From contig CAAGKO010000009.1 in the NCBI GenBank assembly GCA_900770445.1, positions 1-64,000 of the forward strand: 64,000 nt of DNA, written 5' to 3'. Below the pieces are notes generated by a model. That model made no database searches, was not told the DNA's origin, and saw only the letters and a list, made by a program, of their open reading frames with translations. The stretch comes from an uncultured Oribacterium sp. (GTDB lineage Bacteria; Bacillota; Clostridia; Lachnospirales; Lachnospiraceae). Position numbers and translations under genes: made by a program. Positions 41,098-50,488 of the stretch are shown piece by piece. How positions within the stretch are numbered: position 1 is the stretch's first letter; each line of letters begins with the position of its first letter.

Positions 41098-43266
41098 ATG
41101 ATCGAAGGATTCCTGCGGGTGGCGGTGGCCACGCCGAAAATCAAAGTTGCTGATGTGCGTTTTAATACCGATGCGGTGCTTCGTGAGATCGCAGAGGCGG
41201 ATCGTCAGGGCGTCTCGCTGCTGGTGTTTCCGGAGCTGGTGCTGACGGCCTATACCTGTGCGGATCTGTTTCATCAGACGATCCTGATCGAGCGGGCAGC
41301 GGCGGCACTCGATGAGATGGCGGAGGCGACGCGTCGCACGCAGCTCGTGGCGGTGGTCGGTGTGCCGTATATGGTCGACCACAAGCTCTATAACTGTGCG
41401 GCAGTGCTGCACGCCGGCCGCATCCTTGCGCTGGTACCGAAGAAGAATCTGCCGAACTACAGCGAGTTCTATGAGCGTCGCTGGTTCACGCCGGGACAGG
41501 CGCGTGTCGTGACACTGACGCATCGCTCGGCGGTGACGGGTGAGGAGTACGCGATTCCGTTCGGCATGAACATCCTCGTGGAGGCGATGGATCGTCCGGA
41601 TTTTCGCCTCGCGTGTGAGATCTGTGAGGACGTCTGGGTGCTGGATCCACCATCGACCCGCCATGTGCTCGCCGGCGCGACGGTGATCGCGAATACCTCG
41701 GCCTCCGATGAGACCGTTGGCAAGGACAGCTACCGTCGGGAGCTGATCCGCTCGACCAGTGCGCGGCTCGTGTCCGTCTACTGTTATGCCAATGCCGGCG
41801 ACGGGGAGTCTACCACGGACCTGGTCTTCGGTGGACAGGATATCATCGCGGAGAACGGCTCCGTCGTGACGGAAGGAAGGCGCTTCGACACCGGTCTCTA
41901 CATCGCGGATGTCGACCTCCAGCGCATCACGCAGGAGCGTGCCCGCATGACGACCTTCCCGGAGATCGATGATGCGCTCCGTGACGAGTACAGCATCGTG
42001 AAGTTCCGCTTCACGCCGGTGAAGGAAAGCGCCGGAGGCGAGACACAGGCATCGGCGGATACGGAGAAGGCTTCAGCTGCGGAAGCCAAGCCGCGCAAGA
42101 AGTCCTTCGAGGAGGTCTTCGCAGCGTATGTCGATCCGCAGGCATCGACCGGCGCGTCAGCGTTCGGCGGGGCGTCCCGGGCGGCCACCCGCGTGGTGCC
42201 GGAGAGATTGGCCGGACAGCTCGCGGCGGACGCAGCCGACCTCCGGCGCTATGTCGACCCGAAGCCGTTCGTACCGAGTGGCGCGGCGGAGCGCAATGCC
42301 CGCTGCGATGAGATCTTCACGATCCAGGCGCTCGGCCTTAAGAAGCGACTCGAGCACACCGGCTGTCAGTCGGCCGTGATCGGCATCTCCGGCGGCCTCG
42401 ACTCGACCCTGGCGCTGCTCGTCATCGCGCGCGCCTTCGACATGCTGGGGCTCCCGCGCGAGAATATCATCTCCGTGACCATGCCGGCGTTCGGCACCAC
42501 GGACCGCACATACAATAACGCGGTGACGCTGACGCGTCTTCTGCACGCGACGCTGCGGGAGATCAACATCAAGGCCGCGGTGCTGCAGCATTTCCAGGAC
42601 ATCGGGCACGACCCGGAGGATCACTCCGTGGTTTACGAGAACGCGCAGGCCCGTGAGCGGACGCAGATCCTCATGGACATCGCGAATCAGTCGAACGGCA
42701 TCGTCATCGGCACCGGCGACCTCAGTGAGCTCGCGCTTGGCTGGGCGACCTACAACGCCGACCATATGTCGATGTACGGGGTCAATGCCGGCGTCCCGAA
42801 GACGCTGGTGCGCTACCTCGTCAAGTTCGTCGCCGATACTTCGGAGGATGCGGACCTCGCCCGCTGCCTGAACGACATCTTCGATACGCCGGTGAGCCCG
42901 GAGCTGCTGCCGCCGACCGGCGACGGCCAGATCAGCCAGAAGACCGAGGACCTCGTCGGCCCGTATGAGCTTCACGACTTCTTCCTGTATCAGATTCTGC
43001 GCTACGGCTTCAGCCCGCGGAAGGTGTACGCGCTCGCGCTCCACGCCTTCTCGGCAGAGAATCAGGCGGAGGCCTACGACGCAGCGACGATCCTCAAGTG
43101 GCTCCGGAAGTTCTACTGGCGCTTCTTCTCACAGCAGTTCAAGCGCAGCTGCCTCCCGGACGGCCCGAAGGTCGGCTCCATCGCGGTCTCCCCGCGCGGC
43201 GACCTCCGCATGCCGAGCGACGCCGTCGTGCAGATCTGGATCGACGAGCTGAAGGAGCTGGATTGA
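41098..43266 (+). CDS. nadE: Glutamine-dependent NAD+ synthetase
   Basis: Amidates deamido-NAD using ammonia tunnelled from glutamine. The N-terminal nitrilase-type amidohydrolase domain (residues ~1-300) shows the Glu-Lys-Cys triad regions FPELVLTAYTCADL, KKNLPNYSEFYE and ACEICEDVWV. The C-terminal synthetase has the PP-loop GISGGLDSTLALL and GTGDLSELALGW. At 722 residues it is longer than related enzymes (about 640-680), because of a hydrophilic stretch at residues ~308-365 (SAGGETQAS to GGASRAATR) between the domains. The ribosome site before ATG 41098 is weak (GAAAGAG). Confidence 0.95.
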   Translation: MIEGFLRVAVATPKIKVADVRFNTDAVLREIAEADRQGVSLLVFPELVLTAYTCADLFHQTILIERAAAALDEMAEATRRTQLVAVVGVPYMVDHKLYNCAAVLHAGRILALVPKKNLPNYSEFYERRWFTPGQARVVTLTHRSAVTGEEYAIPFGMNILVEAMDRPDFRLACEICEDVWVLDPPSTRHVLAGATVIANTSASDETVGKDSYRRELIRSTSARLVSVYCYANAGDGESTTDLVFGGQDIIAENGSVVTEGRRFDTGLYIADVDLQRITQERARMTTFPEIDDALRDEYSIVKFRFTPVKESAGGETQASADTEKASAAEAKPRKKSFEEVFAAYVDPQASTGASAFGGASRAATRVVPERLAGQLAADAADLRRYVDPKPFVPSGAAERNARCDEIFTIQALGLKKRLEHTGCQSAVIGISGGLDSTLALLVIARAFDMLGLPRENIISVTMPAFGTTDRTYNNAVTLTRLLHATLREINIKAAVLQHFQDIGHDPEDHSVVYENAQARERTQILMDIANQSNGIVIGTGDLSELALGWATYNADHMSMYGVNAGVPKTLVRYLVKFVADTSEDADLARCLNDIFDTPVSPELLPPTGDGQISQKTEDLVGPYELHDFFLYQILRYGFSPRKVYALALHAFSAENQAEAYDAATILKWLRKFYWRFFSQQFKRSCLPDGPKVGSIAVSPRGDLRMPSDAVVQIWIDELKELD

Positions 43267-43411
43267 GGCTGCCAGGACAGAAGATGCGTGATTTCATGTA
43301 AGTATGGTTGATTCGGAGAAATCAAAGATGCGTGCATGGACGCACCGCGTCTTTGTAAAAGCATGAGCGAGCTGCTTCGTGGAAGCATCGATATATAAAA
43401 TAGAAACTGTG

Positions 43412-43456
43412 GCCATCGTGCAGCCGGATGAAGATTCGGAAGCACGGTGGCTTTTT
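43412..43456 (+). terminator. Terminator after nadE
   Basis: GCCATCGTGC (43412-43421) pairs with GCACGGTGGC (43442-43451) around an inner CCGGAT...ATTCGG hairpin, then TTTTT. Confidence 0.75.
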
Positions 43457-43671
43457 GTTGCCGGAGAGTTAAAGTGGATTCAGCCGGGACGAGGACGAAT
43501 AGTGGGGTGTTGGCGTGATGACTTATCCAGTTTTTCTGAAATTATCCAGAATTAGATATAACACCAGGTTTGAGCTGTGATCCTTCAATTCGTTTAACGA
43601 CCGACTTGAAAAATGTGGATAAACGAGCACTATTAATAATGCACACCTTGAATTATTTTGCTGTAAAGTGG

Positions 43672-43770
43672 CAAAATCAAACGACCATGCCCGCGTTGAA
43701 GGCGCATTGAAGACATCGTCTCCTGCATATCCATGGGGGCCGCGCGGAGCGTGGAGAGGGACGCAAGGTG
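43672..43770. repeat. Repeat shared with 47630-47775
   Basis: AAATCAAACGACCATGCCCG, then GAAGGCGCAT, GACATCGTCTC and GGGCCGCGCGGAGCG. The same blocks, partly reordered, occur upstream of queH. I saw no gene in the 530 bp between nadE and the rRNA methyltransferase gene. Confidence 0.5.
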
Positions 43771-43798
43771 TGATAAATTCTGAGTTTTAGGAGGCAGC

Positions 43799-44686
43799 GT
43801 GGAGCGAATTACATCCACTGGAAATAAACTGATCAGAGAGGTGCGGGATCTCGAGAAGAAGGCGCGGGCGCGTCGCGAGAGCGGGCTCTTCATCGCGGAG
43901 GGCGAGCGGCTGTGCAGCGAGATTCCGGCGGCGTACATCGAGCGGATCTTCGTGGCGGACGATTATGACGGTAGTCTGCCGGAGTTTGCAGGCGAGGTGT
44001 CGCATGATGTACAGAACGCGCAGATGAGAGCGGAAGCGGGCGCGAATGCAGCACAGACTTCCAGCCATCCGCTGCAATCACCGGACACCGGCGGGCAGCG
44101 AAATCGTGCCTCGCAGCGGACACCGAAAATTTTTCAGGTGCCGCGCGAGCTGATGGAGCATATGTCCGACACGAAAAACAGTCAGGGTATCCTGGCAGTG
44201 GTGCGGCAGAAGAAGTACACGGAGCTTCCGGGCGATTTCTTCCTGATTCTCGACACGCTCCAGGATCCGGGCAACATGGGCACGATTTTCCGTACTGCAG
44301 AGGCGGCGGGGGTCGATGGCATCCTCATGAACCGCGACTGTGTGGATGTGTACTCGCCGAAGGTGGTGCGTGCGACGATGGGCGCGATGTTCCGTATGCC
44401 GTTTATGGTCAGCGATGACCTGCCTGCGGAGATCCGGCGCATGAAGTCCGAGGGTGTGCAGGTCTACGCCGCGCATCTCCGGGGTACGAAGAACCACTGG
44501 GACTTCGACTATCGGCAGCCGACCGCGTTTATGATCGGCAACGAGGGCAACGGCCTTCAGGATGAAATCGCTACGCTAGCCGACACCTACCTCCGTATCC
44601 CGATGATGGGACACACGGAGTCGCTCAATGCAGGCGTCGCTGCGTCTGTGCTGATGTACGAAGCACTGAGGCAGCGCATGGGCTGA
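43799..44686 (+). CDS. TrmH/SpoU-family RNA 2'-O-methyltransferase
   Basis: A SPOUT-fold enzyme that methylates ribose 2'-O in rRNA or tRNA. It starts at GTG 43799 behind TAGGAGG. The N-terminal substrate-binding domain is typical (NKLIREVRDLEKKARARRESGLFIAEG). Catalytic-domain motifs 1-3 are DTLQDPGNMGTIFRTAEAAG, FMIGNEGNGL and MMGHTESLNAGVAASVLMYE, forming the trefoil-knot SAM site. Residues ~67-110 (SHDVQNAQMRAEAG to ASQRTPK) are an Ala/Gln/Ser-rich insertion between the domains. The exact target nucleotide is unknown. Confidence 0.9.
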   Translation: MERITSTGNKLIREVRDLEKKARARRESGLFIAEGERLCSEIPAAYIERIFVADDYDGSLPEFAGEVSHDVQNAQMRAEAGANAAQTSSHPLQSPDTGGQRNRASQRTPKIFQVPRELMEHMSDTKNSQGILAVVRQKKYTELPGDFFLILDTLQDPGNMGTIFRTAEAAGVDGILMNRDCVDVYSPKVVRATMGAMFRMPFMVSDDLPAEIRRMKSEGVQVYAAHLRGTKNHWDFDYRQPTAFMIGNEGNGLQDEIATLADTYLRIPMMGHTESLNAGVAASVLMYEALRQRMG

Positions 44687-44838
44687 GCTGCATCAGGAAA
44701 GCTTGATACAGCCAATCGGAGCCGTAAAACTTCAGCTCGGATGACGATTTGATGGAAGTAAACATTGGCATCGCGGTGATGGGACACAGTGTCCTGTCAC
44801 GGCAGGCCTTATCATAAGAAGAAAGGAAGAGGAATCAG

Positions 44839-45852
44839 ATGATTGATTTAACTGGACGCGACTTTTTGAAATTACTTGACTATACACCGGAGGAAATCAA
44901 TTATCTCCTCGATGTCGCTGCCCGTCTGAAGGCGGAAAAGAAGGCCGGTGCGCAGCCGGGACAGACCCTGCACAGGACGAGCTTCCCGGGCAAGAACATC
45001 GCCCTGATCTTTGAGAAGAACTCGACGAGAACGCGCTGCTCCTTCGAGGTGGCGGCGGCCGACCTCGGCATGGGCTCGACCTACCTCGGACCGACCGGTT
45101 CGCAGATCGGCAGCAAGGAGTCAATCGCGGATACCGCACGCGTGCTGAGCCGTATGTACGACGGCATCGAGTACCGTGGCTTCGGCCAGGATCTCGTGGA
45201 GGAGCTCGCGAAGTACAGCGATGTGCCGGTCTGGAATGGCCTCACGAACGAGTTCCACCCGACGCAGATGCTCGCTGACATGCTGACGATTCGTGAGCAT
45301 CGTGGTGACCTGAAGGGCCAGAAGCTGGTGTATATGGGTGACGCTCGTTACAACATGGCGGATTCCTACATGGTCGTATGCGCGAAGCTCGGCATGCATT
45401 TCGTGGCCTGCGCTCCGAAGGCGTACTGGCCGAACGCAGAGCTGATCGCGACCTGCCAGGCGGTGGCAGCGGAGACCGGCGCGACGCTCAGCTTCACAGA
45501 GAGCGTACCGGAGGCCTGCCAGGATGCAGACGTGATCTGCACAGATGTATGGGTATCCATGAGTGAGCCGGATGAGGTCTGGGCGCAGCGTATTCACGAC
45601 CTCAAGCCGTATCAGGTCAATGCGGACGCTTTCCGCTACGCGAAAGACGACGCCATCTTCCTGCACTGTCTGCCGGCCTTCCACGACACAAACACGAAGA
45701 TCGGTAAGCAGATCTACGAGAAGTATGGTCTCACCGAGATGGAAGTGTCTGATGAAATTTTCGAAGGCCCGCACAGCGTCGTCTTCGACGAAGCAGAGAA
45801 CCGTATGCATACCATCAAGGCGGTGGTGTATACAAGTTTAGGTGGAAAATAA
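44839..45852 (+). CDS. argF: Ornithine carbamoyltransferase
   Basis: Joins carbamoyl phosphate and ornithine to give citrulline. 337 residues with carbamoyl-phosphate motifs STRTR (in FEKNSTRTRCSFEVAAADLG) and HPTQ (NEFHPTQMLADMLTI), the ornithine loop, and HCLPAFHD. GAAAGAAGAGG lies before the ATG. No other arginine gene is present, so anabolic ArgF and catabolic ArcB roles cannot be separated from sequence. A small membrane protein gene begins directly after its stop. Confidence 0.95.
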   Translation: MIDLTGRDFLKLLDYTPEEINYLLDVAARLKAEKKAGAQPGQTLHRTSFPGKNIALIFEKNSTRTRCSFEVAAADLGMGSTYLGPTGSQIGSKESIADTARVLSRMYDGIEYRGFGQDLVEELAKYSDVPVWNGLTNEFHPTQMLADMLTIREHRGDLKGQKLVYMGDARYNMADSYMVVCAKLGMHFVACAPKAYWPNAELIATCQAVAAETGATLSFTESVPEACQDADVICTDVWVSMSEPDEVWAQRIHDLKPYQVNADAFRYAKDDAIFLHCLPAFHDTNTKIGKQIYEKYGLTEMEVSDEIFEGPHSVVFDEAENRMHTIKAVVYTSLGGK

Positions 45853-46155
45853 ATGGCAAGAATCAATGCAGCAGGGCGGCAGCCGTCCCGCACACTCGAC
45901 ATGGTGCACATCATCATCGGCATCGTGATCGTGGTGATGGCGGTGATGGCATTTATCAACCCGACCGAAAATATGGTACTGTTTCCGTTGATCTTTTTCG
46001 CGACCGCGATCCTGAAGATCGTGAGCGGAGCAAATACGATCCTGAACGCGAAGCGGGCGCATGAGCACACGAACCCGCAGGGCACGATCGAACTCGTCGT
46101 CGGCATCCTCATCGCCGTACTCGGCGTGGTGTCGGCCGTGAGTGTCTGGTATTAA
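45853..46155 (+). CDS. Small three-helix membrane protein of unknown function
   Basis: 100 residues. The ATG follows the argF stop without a gap, and GGTGG in the argF end serves as ribosome site, so translation is coupled. Three hydrophobic segments lie at about 18-38, 41-61 and 78-99 (IIIGIVIVVMAVMAFI, VLFPLIFFATAILKIV, IELVVGILIAVLGVVSAV). I recognise no family. The clean frame and coupling support a real gene. Confidence 0.75.
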   Translation: MARINAAGRQPSRTLDMVHIIIGIVIVVMAVMAFINPTENMVLFPLIFFATAILKIVSGANTILNAKRAHEHTNPQGTIELVVGILIAVLGVVSAVSVWY

Positions 46156-46345
46156 TATAAGAGTTTGTATCCATGCCTGCTTCTTCATATTCACGCGTGC
46201 ATGAGAGGTCCGCAGTTTGTGGGACGATGCGTAGATGAAAACGCAGACCAGCGGAGTATGTCGGATGTAGGCATTGGACCAAGATAGAGTAACCCGGTTA
46301 TGATGCGTGTCGTCATCGCCACGGAATGTAGAACAGGAGGGTAGT

Positions 46346-47620
46346 ATGGCTAGAAAGAAAGCATCTGATGAGAAAACCAGCAAAAAGAAGGTGAACGAAA
46401 AGCCGGAAATCAGCAAGGAGGAGCTCGTCAAGAAGATCGAAGCGCTCTGCAAGCAGGCGGAGCAGAACAAGAACACCATCAGCCAGGCCGATATCAATGA
46501 CGCATTCCGTGATTATGCGATCACCGATGATCAGATGGACAGCATTGACCGCCTCATCGAAAATCGGGGCTTCGACATCGAGCCGCTCGAGGAGGAGCTC
46601 GACAGCTTCGAGGACGGTGATCTGCCGGACCTCGACGATGACGATGTCGTCGATGATGTCGTGGGTGAGGATGGTGTCGGTGTCGACGTCGAGGGTGTTG
46701 CATCCGATGACGAGGGCCCGAGCGAGGCAGAGTACAAGCAGGTCGAGGAAGAGAATGTCGACCTCGATGCGGTCGATCTCCTCGAGGGGATCGGCACCGA
46801 GGATCCGGTGCGTATGTATCTGAAGGAGATCGGTACGGTACCGCTGCTGTCGGCAGAGGAGGAGTATCGACTCGCCGTGCGGAAGTCTCAGGGCGATGAG
46901 GTCGCGAAGCAGCGGCTCATCGAGGCGAATCTGCGTCTCGTGGTTTCGATCGCGAAGCGCTATACCGGTCGAGGCATGAGCTTTCTGGATCTCGTGCAGG
47001 AGGGCAACCTCGGTCTCATCAAGGGTGTCGAGAAGTTCGACCCGGAGAAGGGCTTCAAGCTCTCGACCTACGCAACCTGGTGGATCCGTCAGTCCGTGAC
47101 GCGTGCGCTGGCCGATCAGGCGCGTACCATCCGTGTGCCGGTGCACATGGTCGAGACCATCAACAAGATGTCGAAGATGCAGCGTAAGCTGACCCTCGAG
47201 CTCGGCTATGAGCCGTCCGTCAAGGAGCTCGCCGAACATCTCGACATGAGCGAGGAGAAGGTGCAGGAGATCATGCAGATCGCGCGTGAGCCGGCTTCCC
47301 TCGAGACCCCGATCGGCGAGGAGGATGACTCGAATCTCGGCGATTTCGTCGCGGATTCAAACGTCGTTTCACCGGAGGGCAATGTTGAGTCCGTGATGCT
47401 TCGCGAGCATATCGACACCCTGCTCGGCGATCTGAAGGAGCGTGAGCGTCAGGTCATCGTGCTCCGCTTCGGCCTCGAGGACGGCCATCCGAGAACCCTC
47501 GAGGAGGTCGGCAAGGAGTTTAACGTCACCCGTGAGCGTATCCGTCAGATCGAGGCGAAGGCGCTTCGCAAGCTGCGGAACCCGGTCAGATCGAAGAGAA
47601 TCAGGGATTTCTTACAGTAA
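46346..47620 (+). CDS. rpoD: Primary sigma factor RpoD (sigma-A)
   Basis: Directs RNA polymerase to housekeeping promoters. 424 residues from ATG 46346 (CAGGAGGG upstream). Region 1.1 has a Lys-rich start and helices; a very acidic Asp/Val linker spans residues ~85-135. Region 1.2 is DPVRMYLKEIG, region 2 NLRLVVSIAKRYTGRGMSF and LDLVQEGNLGLIKGVEKF with STYATWWIRQ, region 3 LTLELGYEPSVKELAEHL, and region 4.2 RTLEEVGKEFNVTRERIRQI with the -35-binding helix. The TTGACA/TATAAT promoters listed here are its expected targets. Confidence 0.97.
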   Translation: MARKKASDEKTSKKKVNEKPEISKEELVKKIEALCKQAEQNKNTISQADINDAFRDYAITDDQMDSIDRLIENRGFDIEPLEEELDSFEDGDLPDLDDDDVVDDVVGEDGVGVDVEGVASDDEGPSEAEYKQVEEENVDLDAVDLLEGIGTEDPVRMYLKEIGTVPLLSAEEEYRLAVRKSQGDEVAKQRLIEANLRLVVSIAKRYTGRGMSFLDLVQEGNLGLIKGVEKFDPEKGFKLSTYATWWIRQSVTRALADQARTIRVPVHMVETINKMSKMQRKLTLELGYEPSVKELAEHLDMSEEKVQEIMQIAREPASLETPIGEEDDSNLGDFVADSNVVSPEGNVESVMLREHIDTLLGDLKERERQVIVLRFGLEDGHPRTLEEVGKEFNVTRERIRQIEAKALRKLRNPVRSKRIRDFLQ

Positions 47621-47629
47621 AGTAAATCC

Positions 47630-47775
47630 ATGAGAGGGCCGCGCGCAGCGCGGAGAGGCGCATGGATGCCCCCGGGCGGCGAGGCCGTTTTTCTGCCGAA
47701 GGCAGAAAAATCAAGCGACGATGCCCACGCCGAAGGCGCATCTGATGGCATCGTCTCTTTGTACCATGAGAGGGA
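47630..47775. repeat. Repeat upstream of queH related to 43672-43770
   Basis: GAGGGCCGCGCGCAGCGCGG, then AAATCAAGCGACGATGCCCA, GAAGGCGCAT and GGCATCGTCTC. CATGAGAGGG appears at both ends (from 47631 and 47765). TTTTTCTGCC pairs with GGCAGAAAAA in the middle. Confidence 0.55.
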
Positions 47776-47784
47776 ATTTATAGA

Positions 47785-48615
47785 GTGAATCAGGAAACCG
47801 AAGTGCCGGTGTATATCAAACCGGAACCGAATACGAAGAACTACCAGCGCCTGATGGAGCAGGAGATCAGCCGGTGGCAGGAGAAGCCGGAGCGTCGTCC
47901 CCGGCTCCTTCTTCACAGCTGCTGCGCGCCGTGCTCCAGTGCGGTGCTGGATGAGCTCTGTGCGGACTTCGACATCACGCTGTTCTACTACAATCCGAAT
48001 ATTTCCACGGAGGCCGAGTTCACGCATCGCGTGGATGAGCTCCGGCGCTTCTGCCACGAAACGGGCATCGATGTGGAGCGGCAGGATCGTGATGGTCATG
48101 TGCTCAGTGCCGTCGAGATCGTCGTGCCACTGTATGATCACCGGGAGTTCCTCGCCATCGCGCGCGGTCATGAGCGGGATCCGGAGCGCGGCGAGCGTTG
48201 CCACCGCTGCTACCGCCAGCGCCTCGAGCGCACCGCGGAGTACATGGGCGAAGTGAACCAGGCATGGGCTGCGGCGCAACACAGCGGGGATTCGGCGACG
48301 CAAGCGCCGGCGACATCTGTGAATGTGCAGCACGTGAAAGGCCCGGCAGATGAAACGCTGAGCTGTGGCGGAGCGCAGTGCACGCAGGCCGGAGTGACTC
48401 GACCGTATGACTACTTCTGCACGACCCTTACGCTGTCGCCGCTGAAGTCCTCGGAGGTGCTCAATGCCATCGGCGAGGACATCGGGAAGGCGCATGGACT
48501 CTCGTTTCTGCCGTCCGACTTCAAAAAGCGCGGTGGCTACCAGAAGTCGATCGAACTCTCGAAGCGGTATGAGCTGTACCGGCAGAACTTCTGTGGCTGC
48601 GAGTTCAGCCGTTGA
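47785..48615 (+). CDS. queH: Epoxyqueuosine reductase QueH
   Basis: The last step of queuosine synthesis in organisms lacking QueG: reduces epoxyqueuosine in tRNA. 276 residues starting at GTG 47785. Cysteine motifs for the 4Fe-4S and mononuclear iron sites are present: HSCCAPCSS near residue 45, RCHRCYRQR near 140, FCTTLTLSP, and FCGCEFS at the C-terminus. Residues ~158-205 (AQHSGDSATQAP to CTQAGVTRP) are an extra hydrophilic insertion containing two additional cysteines, not usual in the family. No other queuosine gene is nearby. Confidence 0.92.
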   Translation: MNQETEVPVYIKPEPNTKNYQRLMEQEISRWQEKPERRPRLLLHSCCAPCSSAVLDELCADFDITLFYYNPNISTEAEFTHRVDELRRFCHETGIDVERQDRDGHVLSAVEIVVPLYDHREFLAIARGHERDPERGERCHRCYRQRLERTAEYMGEVNQAWAAAQHSGDSATQAPATSVNVQHVKGPADETLSCGGAQCTQAGVTRPYDYFCTTLTLSPLKSSEVLNAIGEDIGKAHGLSFLPSDFKKRGGYQKSIELSKRYELYRQNFCGCEFSR

Positions 48616-48672
48616 TTTCGACATTCCAAAATCGTATTATGTATATAAGAAAAGCAAAGGAAGGGGAGCGAT

Positions 48673-48969
48673 ATGGTAACAGGTGAAGTAGATGTTATTA
48701 ACGAGTCGGGTCTCCATTTAAGACCGGCCGGTGTGCTGACGCAGACATGCATCAAGTTTAAAAGCAATATCTATCTCTATAACGGAGATCGGAAGATCGT
48801 CGCGAAGTCCGTCCTCAACGTGATGGCTGCCGGCGTAAAGCAGGGCGCACATCTCCGCGTGGAGTGCGATGGACCAGATGAAGAGGAGGCTCTGCAGGCC
48901 GTGATCGAGGCCATCTCCACCGGTCTCGGTGAAGGTATCAAATACAGCAGTAAAGACCGATTATTTTGA
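48673..48969 (+). CDS. HPr-family phosphocarrier protein
   Basis: 98 residues. SGLHLRPAGVLTQ carries the phosphorylatable His of HPr (GLHARPA in most), and AKSVLNVMAAGVKQG carries the regulatory serine region, so both PTS transfer and HPr-kinase control are plausible. It stands alone without enzyme I or EII genes, so it could be the general HPr or a paralogue of the Crh type; the active-site His argues for HPr. AAGGAAGGGG is upstream. Confidence 0.85.
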   Translation: MVTGEVDVINESGLHLRPAGVLTQTCIKFKSNIYLYNGDRKIVAKSVLNVMAAGVKQGAHLRVECDGPDEEEALQAVIEAISTGLGEGIKYSSKDRLF

Positions 48970-48984
48970 ACAGAGGAGAGTGTA

Positions 48985-49215
48985 GGAGTTTGCATCAGCA
49001 AACTCCGGAACGATATCCCACAGAACTTGTTCTGTGCCCGAGTGGAAGAGTTTGTATCAAACAAACTCTGGAACGACCTCCCACAGAGCTGTGCTCTGTG
49101 CCCGAAGGGCTGAACTTGAGCCTTACAAGCTCAAGTTCAGGGCAGGGCTAAAGTCGGGCCTCGATAGCCCGACTTTAGGGCGAGTAGGAGTTTGCATCAG
49201 CAAACTCCGGAACGA
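48985..49215. repeat. Tandem modular hairpins
   Basis: A string of short hairpin modules: GAGTTTGC...GCAAACTC, ACAGAACTTGTTCTGT, GAGTTTGTATCAAACAAACT, ACAGAGCTGTGCTCTGT, GAACTTGAGC...GCTCAAGTTC, AAGTCGGGC...GCCCGACTT, then the first module again. Stems differ in sequence but stay paired. Spacers GGAACGAT and GCCCGA are conserved. Related modules lie between leuC and leuD. With the terminator at 49221 this covers much of the gap before the Mrp gene. Confidence 0.75.
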
Positions 49216-49220
49216 TAGTG

Positions 49221-49249
49221 CAGCCGGGTGAAATCACCCGGTTGTTTTT
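49221..49249 (+). terminator. Terminator after the hairpin modules
   Basis: CAGCCGGGTG (49221-49230) pairs with CACCCGGTTG (49235-49244), then TTTTT. Confidence 0.85.
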
Positions 49250-49464
49250 ATAATGGATGAACATCAAAATATAATCCTGCACGGATGAATGGACGAAGTC
49301 CTATTTCTGTGCTATGGTTATAAGGTTGAGTGTGACCAGCCGTCTGAGCGCGGTTTGAGCACAAGCCTCTCTCTTCCGGTGCAGCACACTCGTGATGATC
49401 CATGTACACGATCCCAATCGGATTCATGGAGCGTATATTCACATCCTGAAAGGAGTTTACTTAT

Positions 49465-50331
49465 ATGGCAGAATTAGAAAATCAGAAGCCTTCCAGCTGC
49501 AACGGCAACTGCGGTTCCTGTGGTTCCGACTGTGCTTCCCGCCACGCAAATCCAGAGGATTTCCGTGCGAAGCTGGCCGACGGCTGCAGCGTAAAGAAGG
49601 TCATCGGCGTCGTTTCCGGTAAGGGCGGTGTCGGCAAGTCCACCATCACCTCCCTCCTCGCCTGTGGCACCCACAAGGCCGGCTTCAAGACCGCGATTCT
49701 CGATGCGGATATCACCGGTCCGTCCATCCCGAAGGCCTTCGGTCTCTCGAACGACGGCGTCGGTGTCACCCCGGACGGCAAGCTCATGATCCCGGACAGA
49801 AGTGCCGACGGTATCGAAATCATGTCCTCGAACCTCCTGCTCGAGAACGAAACCGACCCGATCATCTGGCGTGGTTCCCTCATCGCGCAGGCCGTCAAGC
49901 AGTTCTGGTCTGAGGTTCAGTGGAAGGACGTCGACTACATGTTCGTCGACATGCCACCAGGAACCGGCGATGTTCCGCTGACTGTTTTCCAGTCCCTCCC
50001 GATCGACGGTATCGTCATCGTCACCTCTCCACAGGACCTCGTTTCCATGATCGTGACGAAGGCTGTAAACATGGCGGATAAGATGGGTGTGCCGGTCATC
50101 GGTCTCGTAGAGAACATGTCCTACCTCATCTGCCCGCACTGCGGCGAGAAGGTCAATGTCTTCGGCGAGAGTCATGTGGATGAAGTCGCAGCACAGCACG
50201 GCCTCAAGGTACTGGCGAAGCTGCCGATGGATCCGAAGAACGCAGCCTACATGGACGCCGGTGCGGTCGAGGGCATCGAGCTTCCGGAGATTCAGGACGC
50301 CGTACAGGCAGTCATCGATTTCAGCAGATAA
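49465..50331 (+). CDS. Mrp/NBP35-family P-loop ATPase, iron-sulfur carrier
   Basis: Iron-sulfur cluster carrier/assembly ATPase. 288 residues. The N-terminus is cysteine-rich (CNGNCGSCGSDC), as in NBP35-type proteins. The deviant Walker A is SGKGGVGKSTITSLLA, switch I DADITGPSIPKAF, Walker B-like FVDMPPGTGD, and CPHCGE near residue 218 gives the bridging CxxC for the cluster shared by a dimer. AAAGGAG precedes the ATG. It is monocistronic between two terminators. Confidence 0.93.
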   Translation: MAELENQKPSSCNGNCGSCGSDCASRHANPEDFRAKLADGCSVKKVIGVVSGKGGVGKSTITSLLACGTHKAGFKTAILDADITGPSIPKAFGLSNDGVGVTPDGKLMIPDRSADGIEIMSSNLLLENETDPIIWRGSLIAQAVKQFWSEVQWKDVDYMFVDMPPGTGDVPLTVFQSLPIDGIVIVTSPQDLVSMIVTKAVNMADKMGVPVIGLVENMSYLICPHCGEKVNVFGESHVDEVAAQHGLKVLAKLPMDPKNAAYMDAGAVEGIELPEIQDAVQAVIDFSR

Positions 50332-50345
50332 TATAGAGAAAAGCT

Positions 50346-50375
50346 CAGCCGGGTGATTTTTCACCCGGCTGTTTT
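50346..50375 (+). terminator. Terminator after the Mrp gene
   Basis: CAGCCGGGTGA (50346-50356) pairs with TCACCCGGCTG (50361-50371), then TTTT. It is nearly the same hairpin as at 49221-49249. Confidence 0.85.
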
Positions 50376-50488
50376 AGCAGAGACGCCCGACATCGGAAGC
50401 AGAAAAGCAGTGGATGGCGCACTACATTTATGTGCGACATCCACTGCTTTTATAGAGAGCAGCTGTGCTCTTGCTTTTCATAAAACAA

